Shown one piece after another: positions 1 through 8,686 of a stretch of DNA of 64,000 nucleotides. Source of the DNA: Mogibacterium sp. (GTDB lineage: Bacteria > Bacillota > Clostridia > Peptostreptococcales > Anaerovoracaceae). Within the stretch, counting starts at the first letter, position 1. Every line of letters starts with the position of its first letter. The translations under genes were made by a program, and so were the position numbers. The notes under the pieces were generated by a model. That model was not told where the DNA came from and did not search any database. It was given only the letters and a program-made list of their open reading frames with translations. The stretch covers positions 31,687 through 95,686 of the forward strand of contig JAFRKO010000027.1 of the NCBI GenBank assembly GCA_017431685.1. The letters run 5' to 3'.

Positions 1-320
1 TAAAGACCGGAACAGGATTAAGAGGCGAAGGTTCATACTTCGGAGACTACTATTTCGGAGGCCGTTCTTACGGAACTGCGGACGGCTATGCAGGTGAACC
101 TGCATCAAAGCCTTTCGACAGCCTGTCCGCGGCCAGAAGACAGACCGCAAATAAGGCAAAAATACACCAGGAATTCGAGAATGGGGATATCGTAAGACAT
201 CCTAAGTTCGGAGAGGGAATGGTGATAGAGCAGGATGAAAAGACTATGACGGTGATGTTCGACGACTTCGGACAGAAGAAGCTTGGCAAGGGCTATGTCA
301 AAATGGAGAAAGTTAACTAG
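1..320 (+). CDS. pcrA: ATP-dependent DNA helicase PcrA/UvrD, C-terminal fragment
   Basis: Only the last 105 codons are inside the window; the frame is open from base 3 and stops with TAG at 318-320. The segment ends with the conserved C-terminal module of PcrA-type helicases (GDIVRHPKFGEGMV...), a Tudor-like fold involved in contacting RNA polymerase and partner proteins. Just before it lies a low-complexity Gly/Tyr/Ser linker, as expected. The helicase motor motifs are outside the window. PcrA unwinds DNA in nucleotide excision repair and removes replication barriers. It is followed 77 bases later by ligA, and pcrA-ligA is a common Firmicutes arrangement, which supports the call. Confidence 0.85.
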   Translation, partial: KTGTGLRGEGSYFGDYYFGGRSYGTADGYAGEPASKPFDSLSAARRQTANKAKIHQEFENGDIVRHPKFGEGMVIEQDEKTMTVMFDDFGQKKLGKGYVKMEKVN

Positions 321-397
321 TCTGAAGCCGGAGTTCCTATAAATACGGCAGACCCGGCGGGGATATAAAAGTCCTATCCGGAAAAAGGAGACAATTA

Positions 398-2353
398 ATG
401 ACAGTTGAAGAGAAAAGAAATCGAATCGACTTTCTTACAGAGAAGCTTAACGAAGCTTCGCGTGCTTACTATACCGATGGCACTGAGATCATCACGAACT
501 ATGAGTATGATGCGATGTACGATGAACTTCTGGCGCTTGAGGATGAGACCGGCTATATCAGGGATGACAGTCCGTCGATAAATGTCGGATACGATACTGC
601 TGCCGGTCTTCCGAAGATAGTTCACGAGATAAAGATGCTCTCACTCAACAAGACCAAGGACAGAGATGAGCTCAGGGCATGGCTTGGCGACAGGGAAGGC
701 CTGCTTTCCTGGAAGCTGGATGGCCTGACTGTTGGACTTACATATGAAAACGGCAGGCTTGTTCAGGGAGTTACCAGGGGAAACGGCGTAGAGGGCGAGC
801 TCATAACAGCCAATGTACTCGCATGCCGCAACGTGCCGAAGAGCATTCCACATAAGGGCAGAGTGATGGTGCGCGGTGAAGCTGTTATCAGGTATTCGGA
901 TTTTGAAAAGATCAACGAGGCAATAGAGGACGCTGATGCGAAGTACAAGAATCCGCGGAACCTCTGCAGCGGCAGCATTCGCCAGCTTGATCCGAAGGTG
1001 ACCGCGGAAAGGAGCGTCAATTTCTACGCGTTCAGTCTGACTCTCTCCGAAGGTTTCGAAACATCGAGCCGCAGGGAGAAGATGGAATGGCTTAAAAAAC
1101 AGGGGTTTGAGATCGTCGATTATGTGATGGTCGACAAGGACAGTCTCTTTGAAGCGATAGATAAATATGAAGAGGATATCAGGACGTTCGATATTCCTTC
1201 AGACGGTCTGGTTCTGACACTTGAAGATGCCGATTACGCATCGACTCTTGGTGAGACTGCGAAGTTCCCGAGAGACTCGATAGCGTTCAAGTGGCGTGAT
1301 CAGCAGGCTGAGACCGTGCTTCGTGAAATAGAATGGAGCCCGTCACGTACCGGTCTGCTTAATCCGGTGGCTATTTTTGATCCGGTAGAACTCGAAGGAA
1401 CCACGGTATCCAGGGCGTCAGTTCACAACCTCAATATCATGGAAGATCTCGAACTGGGGATCGGCGACACCATACAGGTGTATAAGGCTAACATGATAAT
1501 ACCGCAGCTTGCCGGAAACCTGACCAGAAGCGGCAATATAAAAATACCTGAGATGTGTCCGGTATGCGGAGGGAGTACTCTTGTCAAAGATGATGAGGGC
1601 ACAAAAACTCTAATCTGCACAAATCCCGATTGTCTGGCGAAACATGTCAAAAGGTTCGAGCACTTCGTATCAAGAGACGCGATGAATATTGAAGGCTTGT
1701 CGGAATCAGGCCTGCTCAAGCTGATAGGTATCGGAGCTATAAGCGATCTTGCAGATTTATTCAGGCTCGAAGAGCATAAAAGTGCTATTATTGATATGGA
1801 GGGCTTTGGAGCCAGGTCATATGACAATCTTATCGAGTCAGCTAAGAAGTCCTCGCACACCACGGCGGCAAGGCTGCTATATGGTCTGGGAGTTCCGGGC
1901 ATTGGTGTTGCGACATCAAACCTGATATCGCGTTCATGCCGCAATAAATGGAGTGAGATTGAAAGCCTGGATGAAGAGGCTCTCAGGGACATTGATGGGG
2001 TGGGTCCTGTTATGGCCGGAGATTATGTGCATTTCTTTGCTGATGAAAAGAACAGGGCAGAGATAGCCGACCTTCTTGATCTGCTGACTATTGATGAGAG
2101 CTATGAGTCAGCAGGCACTGGTCTTGAGGGAAAGACTTTCGTCATTACCGGAAGCCTTCAGCACTATGCGAACCGCAAGGATCTCAAGGCAGAGATAGAA
2201 GCCGAGGGCGGAAAGGTCGCCGGATCGGTTTCTTCCAGGACAGACTATCTTATCACCAATGATCCGAATTCAGGCTCCTCAAAAAACAGGACTGCCAGGG
2301 AGCTCGGAGTGGAGATAATCACCGAAGAGGATATAATAAAAATGCTGAAGTAA
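398..2353 (+). CDS. ligA: NAD-dependent DNA ligase LigA (divergent form)
   Basis: Joins nicked DNA using NAD+. In order: an N-terminal Ia-like region with a YYTDG-type start (about 1-60), the adenylation domain with the nucleotidyl lysine in WKLDG (K106), the OB-fold (about 300-380), a four-cysteine zinc finger (CPVC...CTNPDC), helix-hairpin-helix repeats, and a C-terminal BRCT domain (about 575-651, starting LEGKTFVITGSL). Length 651 is close to the usual 660-680. Several conserved blocks deviate: TRGNG instead of TRGDG (N129), NPRNLCSGS instead of NPRNAAAGS, and KFPRDSIAFKW instead of APRWAIAYKF. It may therefore be a lineage-specific form or one of two ligases. AAAAGGAG seven bases upstream fixes the start. 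It lies between pcrA and mgtE. Confidence 0.92.
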   Translation: MTVEEKRNRIDFLTEKLNEASRAYYTDGTEIITNYEYDAMYDELLALEDETGYIRDDSPSINVGYDTAAGLPKIVHEIKMLSLNKTKDRDELRAWLGDREGLLSWKLDGLTVGLTYENGRLVQGVTRGNGVEGELITANVLACRNVPKSIPHKGRVMVRGEAVIRYSDFEKINEAIEDADAKYKNPRNLCSGSIRQLDPKVTAERSVNFYAFSLTLSEGFETSSRREKMEWLKKQGFEIVDYVMVDKDSLFEAIDKYEEDIRTFDIPSDGLVLTLEDADYASTLGETAKFPRDSIAFKWRDQQAETVLREIEWSPSRTGLLNPVAIFDPVELEGTTVSRASVHNLNIMEDLELGIGDTIQVYKANMIIPQLAGNLTRSGNIKIPEMCPVCGGSTLVKDDEGTKTLICTNPDCLAKHVKRFEHFVSRDAMNIEGLSESGLLKLIGIGAISDLADLFRLEEHKSAIIDMEGFGARSYDNLIESAKKSSHTTAARLLYGLGVPGIGVATSNLISRSCRNKWSEIESLDEEALRDIDGVGPVMAGDYVHFFADEKNRAEIADLLDLLTIDESYESAGTGLEGKTFVITGSLQHYANRKDLKAEIEAEGGKVAGSVSSRTDYLITNDPNSGSSKNRTARELGVEIITEEDIIKMLK

Positions 2354-2383
2354 ACAGAGAAGCCGGGAAAGGAGGACGGACCA

Positions 2384-3781
2384 ATGGAGAATGTAAACAT
2401 GGTTCCAGACATGGATCAGGCATACGAGGATTCATATTACAAAATAATCGAACTCCTCGAGACTAAGAAGTACTTCCATGCCCGAGACGAACTCCTGAAA
2501 CACAATGAAGTTGAAATAGCTGAAATGCTGGTAGACATCAGGAGAGAATTCGACCTCAAAACAATGGTCGTCCTTTTTAGAGCGCTTCCGAAAGATATCA
2601 GCGTAGATGTGTTTGCAGAGCTGAGCGTAGAGGATCAGGTAGATATCATTAACATCATAACTGATCCCGAGATCAGATACATACTCGACGAGCTCGACTT
2701 CGATGATATGATCGACGTACTTGAAGAGCTGCCATCGAACATAGTAGACAAGATCCTCGACAAGACTCCTAAGAGCGAAAGGCGTCTTATCAACACATTC
2801 CTTAAATACAAGGAAGACAGCGCCGGCGCCCTGATGACACCGGAGTACATCAACCTCAAAAAGGATGCCACGGTAAGGGAGGCGCTTGATCATATCAAGG
2901 ATGTAGGGCTTGATTCAGAGACAATATATACGTGCTACGTGGTCGACAGCGGCCGCAAACTTATCGGCGTAGTATCGCTCAAGTCTCTTGTCATTTCACC
3001 GGATACCATGAAAGTGTCAGACCTCATGCATGACGACCCTGTTGTCGCTCATGTAGACGACGACCAGGAGGAAGTATCCGAGCTTTTCACCAGATACGGT
3101 TATCTGGCGATTCCGGTTGTAGACAATGAATTCAGACTCGTCGGTATCGTTACCGTCGACGACATCCTCGAAGTTATCGAAGAAGAGACGACCGAGGATA
3201 TCGAGCGTATGGGCGGTGTCATCGACACATCGGACAGGGAGTATCTCGACCGGTCCGTCTGGCAGCACGTCAAAGCGAGGCTGCCGTGGCTGTTTCTGCT
3301 CATGTGCTCTTATTTCGTGACCGGAGGTATACTGGCAAGGTTTGAGGATGCGATGTCTGCTGTCATAGCTCTGGTAATCTACATGCCGATGCTGATGGGT
3401 ACCGGCGGTAACTCAGGTTCGCAGTCATCAACACTGGTCATCCGTGGTATGGCGACCGGTGAACTCGAACTTGGAGATTTCATAAAGGTAATGTGGAAGG
3501 AAATCAGAGTCGGCGTTATAGTCGGTATCTGCCTGAGCATTCTTAACTACTTCAGGATCGTGTATCTCGACCACAATCCGCCTCTTGTAGCGGTCACGGT
3601 ATGTGTATCCATGATTCTCATTGTCATCATCGCCAAGTTGATAGGCTCCATGCTGCCTATGGTGGCTAAGCGCATCGGTATCGACCCTGCACTGATGGCA
3701 GGACCTATGATGGCATCGATAACCGATATGATCTCACTTTGCACATATTTCATTATGGCAGGGCTGTTCCTGCATATATGA
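2384..3781 (+). CDS. mgtE: Magnesium transporter MgtE
   Basis: Mg2+ channel of the cytoplasmic membrane. The 465 residues show the family order: an N-terminal superhelical domain (about 30-150, ending in the ...LMTPEYINL region), two CBS domains (about 155-285) that sense cytosolic Mg2+, a connecting helix, and a C-terminal membrane domain (about 305-465) with five hydrophobic helices. The pore signature MPMLMGTGGNSGSQSS is intact. AAAGGAGG upstream supports the ATG. It follows ligA by 30 bases and ends at a hairpin (3813-3845). No M-box riboswitch is visible: the upstream gap is too short. Confidence 0.95.
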   Translation: MENVNMVPDMDQAYEDSYYKIIELLETKKYFHARDELLKHNEVEIAEMLVDIRREFDLKTMVVLFRALPKDISVDVFAELSVEDQVDIINIITDPEIRYILDELDFDDMIDVLEELPSNIVDKILDKTPKSERRLINTFLKYKEDSAGALMTPEYINLKKDATVREALDHIKDVGLDSETIYTCYVVDSGRKLIGVVSLKSLVISPDTMKVSDLMHDDPVVAHVDDDQEEVSELFTRYGYLAIPVVDNEFRLVGIVTVDDILEVIEEETTEDIERMGGVIDTSDREYLDRSVWQHVKARLPWLFLLMCSYFVTGGILARFEDAMSAVIALVIYMPMLMGTGGNSGSQSSTLVIRGMATGELELGDFIKVMWKEIRVGVIVGICLSILNYFRIVYLDHNPPLVAVTVCVSMILIVIIAKLIGSMLPMVAKRIGIDPALMAGPMMASITDMISLCTYFIMAGLFLHI

Positions 3782-3812
3782 TCTGATATTTAATGAGCAG
3801 CATTTATACCAT

Positions 3813-3845
3813 AAAGGTTGCAAATAATTTGCAGCCTTTTGATTT
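3813..3845 (+). terminator. Probable intrinsic terminator after mgtE
   Basis: Inverted repeat AAAGGTTGCA / TGCAGCCTTT (one G-U pair) with a seven-base AATAATT spacer, followed by TTGATTT. The T tract is imperfect, so termination may be partial. It lies 31 bases after mgtE. Confidence 0.55.
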
Positions 3846-3897
3846 GACAGTACAAGCCGGGCAACAGCCGGGCAAAAAAAAAGGAGAACAAATTCAA

Positions 3898-5226
3898 ATG
3901 GCAAAGAAAAAGAAGAAAAGTAACGGTCTGGCGCTTATACCATTTCTGGTGTTCATTGTGATTTACCTCGGAGCAGGAATCATCCTGCAGTCCAGAGGTG
4001 TTGAGATGGCATTTTATCAGTTCCCTGCAGTAGTAGCTATGTTTACAGCTGTCCTCACTGCATTTGTTATGAACTACAAGGCCGGAATCAACGAAAACTT
4101 CAAGATCTTTGCCAAAGGAGCGGCAAGTGAGGATGTAATGAACATGCTCATGATATTCCTGCTCGCAGGCGCTTTTTCTGCAGTAGCAAAGGCTATGGGC
4201 GGAGTGGATGCGACTGTCAGCTTCGGCGTATCTGTAATACCGGCACCTCTGATCACTGCAGGTATTTTCATTATTGCCGCATTCCTGGGAACAGCCACAG
4301 GTACCTCCATGGGCACCATCGGAGCACTGGTACCTATAGCATTGGGCATGGTAGATAAGGCCGGGCTCAATATGCCGCTCGTGATGGCTGCCTGTGTATC
4401 CGGAGCCATGTTCGGTGACAACCTGTCAATGATCTCAGATACTACTATTGCCGCTACTAGGACCCAGAATGTTGAGCTTAAGGACAAGTTCCGCACAAAC
4501 TTCTGGATATCTTTCCCGGCTGCGGTAGTCACTTTTGTACTGCTGATATTGTTCGGACGTCCGGAGACTGCGAAAGCGATCGAAGTTTCAGGATATGATA
4601 TCGTAAAGGTAATCCCTTATATCCTCGTACTCGCGCTTGCGATCATAGGAGTGAATGTTTTTCTGGTACTTACTATAGGTATCTTTGCTGCAGGTATTAT
4701 CGGAATGGCTTATGGAGACCTGACTCTCATGACTTTTGCCGGAGAGATCTGGGCAGGCTTCCAGGGCATGATCGAAGTCTTCCTTCTTTCGATGTTCTGC
4801 GGCGGCATAGCGGAAATGGCCAAGCACTACGGAGGCCTGGAGTGGCTTATCGAAAAACTCTCAAGGCCGATCAAGGGTAAAAAATCTGCTCAGGTCGGTC
4901 TCTCCGTACTGGCTGCTCTGACTGATATGGCTACGGCAAACAACACAGTCGCCATCATCGTTGACGGACCGATGGCAAAAGAGATAAGCGAAAAATATCG
5001 TGTTGACCCTCGAAAGACTGCATCTATTCTGGATATCTTCACATGTATCATGCAGGGCCTTATCCCTTACGGCGCACAGTTCCTGCTGGTCGCATCACTG
5101 TCAGAGGGAAGGGTGAGCCCTATGGACGTGATACCAAACAACTGGTATCTTTTCCTGCTTGCATGCTTTGCTGTACTCTCGTACTTCGTTCCATGGTATG
5201 AGAAGATCACGCTTAAGGCCAAATAA
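3898..5226 (+). CDS. Na+/H+ antiporter, NhaC family
   Basis: Integral membrane protein of 442 residues with about ten or more hydrophobic segments, beginning with a lysine-rich tail (MAKKKKKSNG). Glycine-rich helices (GTATGTSMGTIGALVPIAL), the GDNLSMISDTTIAATRTQ motif and the late DMATANNTVAIIV block are typical of NhaC-type sodium/proton or organic-acid-coupled antiporters. The reading frame is open from an ATG at 3793, but AAAAGGAG lies nine bases before the ATG at 3898 and the earlier part would run through the mgtE terminator hairpin, so 3898 is preferred. The exact substrate (Na+/H+ or malate/lactate exchange as in MleN) cannot be decided. A strong terminator follows. Confidence 0.85.
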   Translation: MAKKKKKSNGLALIPFLVFIVIYLGAGIILQSRGVEMAFYQFPAVVAMFTAVLTAFVMNYKAGINENFKIFAKGAASEDVMNMLMIFLLAGAFSAVAKAMGGVDATVSFGVSVIPAPLITAGIFIIAAFLGTATGTSMGTIGALVPIALGMVDKAGLNMPLVMAACVSGAMFGDNLSMISDTTIAATRTQNVELKDKFRTNFWISFPAAVVTFVLLILFGRPETAKAIEVSGYDIVKVIPYILVLALAIIGVNVFLVLTIGIFAAGIIGMAYGDLTLMTFAGEIWAGFQGMIEVFLLSMFCGGIAEMAKHYGGLEWLIEKLSRPIKGKKSAQVGLSVLAALTDMATANNTVAIIVDGPMAKEISEKYRVDPRKTASILDIFTCIMQGLIPYGAQFLLVASLSEGRVSPMDVIPNNWYLFLLACFAVLSYFVPWYEKITLKAK

Positions 5227-5245
5227 AATATGATATACAAAGAAT

Positions 5246-5282
5246 GAGACGGTATTGATAATTCAATACCGTCTCTTTTACT
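5246..5282 (+). terminator. Intrinsic terminator after the NhaC-type antiporter
   Basis: Perfect 13-bp stem GAGACGGTATTGA / TCAATACCGTCTC with a four-base TAAT loop, followed by TTTTA. Confidence 0.9.
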
Positions 5283-5305
5283 GACTTGTATTTATTGAAA
5301 CCTTA

Positions 5306-5392
5306 TTATCTCTTGTGGCTGTATTTTGAATAATAGTAGCATTTTCCTACGAATACTCCGATAAAAGACATAGCTACGATTGCGTTCATCAT
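5306..5392 (-). CDS. Putative 28-residue single-pass membrane peptide
   Basis: Read on the minus strand, GGGAGGT sits six bases before two successive ATG codons (5390-5392 and 5387-5389). The frame runs 28 codons and closes with two adjacent TAA stops. The peptide starts MMNAIVAMSFIGVFVGK, a hydrophobic helix with a small-residue GxFxG stretch, and ends in a Tyr/Lys/His/Arg-rich tail (YYYSKYSHKR). This is a typical plan for tiny membrane proteins: N-terminus out or in the bilayer, positive C-terminus inside. It lies alone between a + strand terminator and the next + strand gene. No family is recognised. The start signal is unusually good for chance, but coding is not proven. Confidence 0.5.
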   Translation of the reverse strand: MMNAIVAMSFIGVFVGKCYYYSKYSHKR

Positions 5393-5709
5393 GACGGCAC
5401 CTCCCTGAAAACCATTCGACTTTGAAAGTATACTGCAATTCCCCTAAGACTGTATCCGAAAAGAATTCTTCTCTTTTCACCTATATTCTATTCCGACTGG
5501 AAGATAAGTAAAGTTAATGTTTTTTACGCAAACTTTCAGTTGTACTTCAATAAGAGCATTGAATGATTTAGCTGATTATTGAAGGCAGTTATAGATTTAA
5601 TTTATAGGTACTTCTATTGTTTTGAATGTAGAAAAGTAGGATTATAAAAAAGTAAGGTCGGTGATCACTCCCGGAAACAATAAATATAGTATAGAAAGAG
5701 GGCTTGTTT
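5393..5709. other. Intergenic region, AT-rich
   Basis: No gene is seen. The right part must carry the promoter of the reductase at 5710: TTGAAT at 5622 and TATAAA at 5643 are candidates, but the spacer is only 15. The 8-bp palindrome GTGATCAC (5661-5668) lies between these and the gene. On the minus strand TTTACT / TAGAAT hexamers about 16 bases apart (about 5490-5515) could serve the small ORF. Confidence 0.3.
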
Positions 5710-6861
5710 ATGGAAATTATCAAGGAACTGCCTGCAGTATTTGAGGAATTCGCAGAAGCAAGAAGAAACGCATTTGTAAATGTAAAGAAAGTAAAAGATC
5801 AGGGTATCCCGGTAATCGGAGCATACTGCACATACTTTCCGAGAGAGATTGCTCTGGCAGCAGGAGCAGCTTCGGTCAGCCTTTGTTCAACATCGGGAGA
5901 GACTATCCCTTCCGCAGAAAAGGATCTGCCTGCTAACCTTTGCCCACTGATCAAATCCAGCTATGGATTTGCAAAGGACGACAAGTGCCCGTTTTTCTAC
6001 TTCAGTGACATCGTTATAGGCGAGAACACCTGCGACGGAAAGAAGAAGATGTACGAGCTGATGAGCGAATTCAAGGATGTATTCGTTATGGACCTTCCTA
6101 ATTCGCAGAGCGAAAAGGGACTTGCTCTTTACAAAGAAGAATGCCTCAAGCTCAAAGTTTATGTTGAGAAGAAGTTCGGCATTGAGATCACAGACGAAAA
6201 GATCCGCGAAGCTGTTAAACTTGAGAACAGCATCAGAAGAGCCAAGAAGGAGCTGATAGATGTCATGAAGAACGATCCTTGCCCTGTTTCGGGAATGGAT
6301 ATGTTCAAGCTCCTCTATGGAAGCGACTTCAAATTCGACCGTACAGCTATCGTTGATGAGCTCAAGTCCATCAAGGATAAGATCGAAAAAGAATACGCAG
6401 AAGGCAAGATGCTCGAAAAGAAGCCTCGTATAGTTGTCACCGGATGCCCGATCGGCGGAGTTACAGAGAAGGTGATCAAGGCTATCGAGGATAACGGCGG
6501 TGTCGTAGTAGCAATGGAGAACTGCGTAGGCGCAAAGCAGTACGACAGACTCGTGGATGAAGACGCTGAGGACATCTGGGGAGCGCTTGCTGAGAGATAT
6601 CTGAATATCGGATGCTCAGTCATGACTCCTAACCCTAACAGATATGATCTGCTCGGAAGAACAATCGATGAGTATAAGGCTGACGGAGTACTCGAGATGA
6701 CACTCCAGGCATGCCACACATATAATGTAGAGCACAAGTCGATTGAGAAGTTCTGCGTAGAGAAGAAGAACACACCATACTTCATGGTTGAAACTGATTA
6801 CTCAACAGCAGACGTTGCTCAGCTCAACACACGTATCGCAGCATTCATTGAGATGCTCTAG
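5710..6861 (+). CDS. Double-cubane-cluster-type reductase (2-hydroxyacyl-CoA dehydratase family, YjiM-like)
   Basis: A 383-residue member of the HgdB/FldC/BcrC family, closest in length and layout to YjiM-type proteins, whose characterised relative (from Carboxydothermus) carries an [8Fe-9S] double-cubane cluster and reduces small molecules at low potential. Cysteines that could hold the cluster include C40, C59, C78, C93 and C108 in the N-terminal half; CPIGGV, MENCVGAKQ and QACHTYNVE occur in the second half. AGAGGG seven bases before ATG 5710 makes this start better than the in-frame TTG at 5704. These enzymes need an ATP-hydrolysing activator (YjiL/HgdC type), normally the next gene; none is present here. 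The physiological substrate is unknown. Confidence 0.8.
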   Translation: MEIIKELPAVFEEFAEARRNAFVNVKKVKDQGIPVIGAYCTYFPREIALAAGAASVSLCSTSGETIPSAEKDLPANLCPLIKSSYGFAKDDKCPFFYFSDIVIGENTCDGKKKMYELMSEFKDVFVMDLPNSQSEKGLALYKEECLKLKVYVEKKFGIEITDEKIREAVKLENSIRRAKKELIDVMKNDPCPVSGMDMFKLLYGSDFKFDRTAIVDELKSIKDKIEKEYAEGKMLEKKPRIVVTGCPIGGVTEKVIKAIEDNGGVVVAMENCVGAKQYDRLVDEDAEDIWGALAERYLNIGCSVMTPNPNRYDLLGRTIDEYKADGVLEMTLQACHTYNVEHKSIEKFCVEKKNTPYFMVETDYSTADVAQLNTRIAAFIEML

Positions 6862-6912
6862 GCGGACAGCTGCAGATGCCATAAAGATAATGTGACATAA
6901 CAAATGGATGAA

Positions 6913-6952
6913 GCACCAGGAAATGCATTATTGTGCAAATCCTGGTGTTTTA
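6913..6952 (+). terminator. Intrinsic terminator after the reductase
   Basis: Stem GCACCAGGA / TCCTGGTGT enclosing a second small pairing (TGCA/TGCA), followed by TTTTAT. Confidence 0.8.
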
Positions 6953-7008
6953 TATCGAAAGGTAATTTTCAGGCATAGGACTGTTGCCCGCTTTTGTTTT
7001 TGCGTGTA

Positions 7009-7067
7009 TGCATAAAAATGCATAAAAATGTAAAAAATATTCAGAATAGGTGTTGCATAAAAATACA
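7009..7067. promoter_or_regulatory. Three ARG-box-like operators
   Basis: Three copies of the arrangement TGCAT-AAAA-ATGCA: 7009-7022 (perfect palindrome), 7019-7032 (TGCATAAAAATGTA, overlapping the first) and 7054-7067 (TGCATAAAAATACA). The known ArgR/AhrC box is TGAAT-wwww-ATTCA, so spacing and A/T centre agree with one changed base per half site. The third copy overlaps the -35 hexamer of the promoter. The genes downstream transport an amino acid and make arginine, which fits repression by an arginine-bound ArgR. The argR gene is not in the window. Confidence 0.7.
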
Positions 7068-7081
7068 ATGAATAGTATAGT
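7053..7081 (+). promoter_or_regulatory. Sigma-A-type promoter of the transporter/arginine operon
   Basis: TTGCAT (7053-7058) and TATAGT (7076-7081) are separated by exactly 17 bases. The -35 box lies inside an ARG-box-like palindrome. Transcription would start near 7088, leaving a leader of about 38 bases before the first gene. Confidence 0.7.
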
Positions 7082-7125
7082 CTTGCGTGTAATCAATCAA
7101 TAATTTGTATAAAGGAGAACAAATC

Positions 7126-7926
7126 ATGAAAAAGAAATCATTAGTACTCTTACTTGCACTTGCAATGATATTCACATTTGCACTCAGCGCATGCGGAGGC
7201 GGAAGCGGAAGCTCCGAAGAGAGCAATGACGCAGGCGAGGAGACTGCAGTACTGAAGGTAGTTACTGAAGCAACATTCGCTCCGTTTGAATCAACAGAGG
7301 ACGGTGATGACACTATTATAGGTTTCGATCCTGACATGATGGCTGCCATCGCAGAGGATCAGGGACTCGAACTCGAATGGGTCAATATGGAATTCGATTC
7401 ACTTATCCCGGCTCTTCAGTCAGATCAGGGCGACATCATCTGCGCAGGAATGAACAAGCTGGCAGGAGACCGTGCTGAGAAAGTAGACTTCGGCGACACA
7501 TACTTTGAAAGTGACCTCATGCTGCTCGTAACATCCGACAGTGATCTGACAGGTATCGATGCAGTTACATCGGATATGAAGCTTGCCAGCCAGATCGGTA
7601 CAACAGGCGGAGACATGGTACAGGAGATGCAGGACGAGGGCAAGATCGCAGCAGGCGTTGTTCTCAACCAGTGGACTGACTGCTATCTGCAGCTTCAGAA
7701 CGGCGAAGTACAGGGCGTTATCGTTGACAAGCCGGTAGGAGAGGCTTACCTCAATAATCACAGCGACATCGCTAAATTCGTTGGCGAGTCATTCGGAGAT
7801 CACGAAGAATTCGCATTTGCAGTACAGAAGGGCAACACAGAGCTGCTCGAGAAGCTGAACGCAGGACTTGCAAATATCAAGGCAAACGGCAAATATGATG
7901 AACTCGTAGATAAGTGGTTCAGCTAA
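7126..7926 (+). CDS. Amino-acid ABC transporter, substrate-binding lipoprotein
   Basis: Extracellular solute receptor of 266 residues. It has a lipoprotein signal (MKKKSLVLLLALAMIF...) with lipobox LSAC, then a Gly/Ser/Glu linker and a type 3 periplasmic-binding fold (FEST..., GFDPDMMAAIAEDQGLELEW, DGDIICAG-like region). It matches the polar/basic amino-acid receptor family (HisJ/ArtJ/GlnH). AAAGGAG eight bases upstream fixes the ATG at 7126 rather than earlier in-frame codons. It heads a gene set with permease and ATPase, directly followed by arginine biosynthesis genes and sharing their ARG-box-like promoter. Arginine, ornithine or a related basic amino acid is the most likely ligand; this is inferred from context. 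Confidence 0.9.
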   Translation: MKKKSLVLLLALAMIFTFALSACGGGSGSSEESNDAGEETAVLKVVTEATFAPFESTEDGDDTIIGFDPDMMAAIAEDQGLELEWVNMEFDSLIPALQSDQGDIICAGMNKLAGDRAEKVDFGDTYFESDLMLLVTSDSDLTGIDAVTSDMKLASQIGTTGGDMVQEMQDEGKIAAGVVLNQWTDCYLQLQNGEVQGVIVDKPVGEAYLNNHSDIAKFVGESFGDHEEFAFAVQKGNTELLEKLNAGLANIKANGKYDELVDKWFS

Positions 7927-8002
7927 GCAACAGTAAAGAAATAGTATAAGATATCCAAAAGCAAAACGATAATAATCAGAACGGCGAAGGGAATTAGACA
8001 AT

Positions 8003-8686
8003 ATGGGAGTTTATCTTAAAGGTTTTCTCATCGCCTGCAGAGGCATACCCGCCACGGTGGCGGTCAGTCTGATAGCAATAGTAATTGGAGCAGCCTTCGG
8101 ACTGCTCCTTGCACTGTGTTCCCAGACTAAGAGCAAGATCCTGCAGGTACTGGCAAAAGTATATATTGATGTTGTAAGAGGCACACCAATGCTGGTGCAG
8201 GCTCTCATAATGGCATATGGTATTCCATGGCTTCTTCAGTCCTGGGGAGTCGGATTCAAATGGGACAACTACGGAGGAATGGTAGTGCCGGCCGTTATAG
8301 TCTGTGGATTCAATTCCGCTGCATACCTGTCAGAAGTTATAAGGTCAGGAATACAGGCAATCGACAAAGGGCAGATGGAAGCAGCGAGGTCGCTTGGCAT
8401 GAGCCACGGAATGGCTATGAGGCTGGTCATTATACCTCAGGCTATCCGTATAATCCTCCCGGCATTTGCCAATGAGTTTGTAACACTCATAAAGGAGACG
8501 TCAGTACTCGGTTACGTCGGAGTAGTTGAGATACTGCGCCGCGGACAGCTGTGGAATTCCTCATCATTTGAAACATTCCCGGCATATATCGGTGTAGCAC
8601 TTGCTTACATGATACTTACGATCCCGCTTTCAAAGATAATCAACGGCTATGAGCGCAAAATGGCCAGAAAGGAGTCTGCAGCATGA
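8003..8686 (+). CDS. Amino-acid ABC transporter, permease (HisM family)
   Basis: Membrane subunit of 227 residues with about five hydrophobic segments. It carries the two family signatures: the N-terminal [15 protein letters not shown] block and the EAA loop ([34 protein letters not shown]) that docks on the ATPase. It is 76 bases after the receptor and overlaps the ATPase start by four bases (ATGA). A single permease gene suggests a homodimeric channel. GAAGGG lies upstream of the ATG. Confidence 0.92.
   Translation: MGVYLKGFLIACRGIPATVAVSLIAIVIGAAFGLLLALCSQTKSKILQVLAKVYIDVVRGTPMLVQALIMAYGIPWLLQSWGVGFKWDNYGGMVVPAVIVCGFNSAAYLSEVIRSGIQAIDKGQMEAARSLGMSHGMAMRLVIIPQAIRIILPAFANEFVTLIKETSVLGYVGVVEILRRGQLWNSSSFETFPAYIGVALAYMILTIPLSKIINGYERKMARKESAA

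Noticed and set aside
1423..1992. Long minus-strand open frame inside ligA.
   Set aside because: Shadow of the ligA reading frame; serine/leucine-rich with no start signal.
3793..3897. An N-terminal extension of the NhaC-type antiporter or a leader peptide.
   Set aside because: It would be translated through the mgtE terminator hairpin, and a good ribosome site precedes the ATG at 3898.
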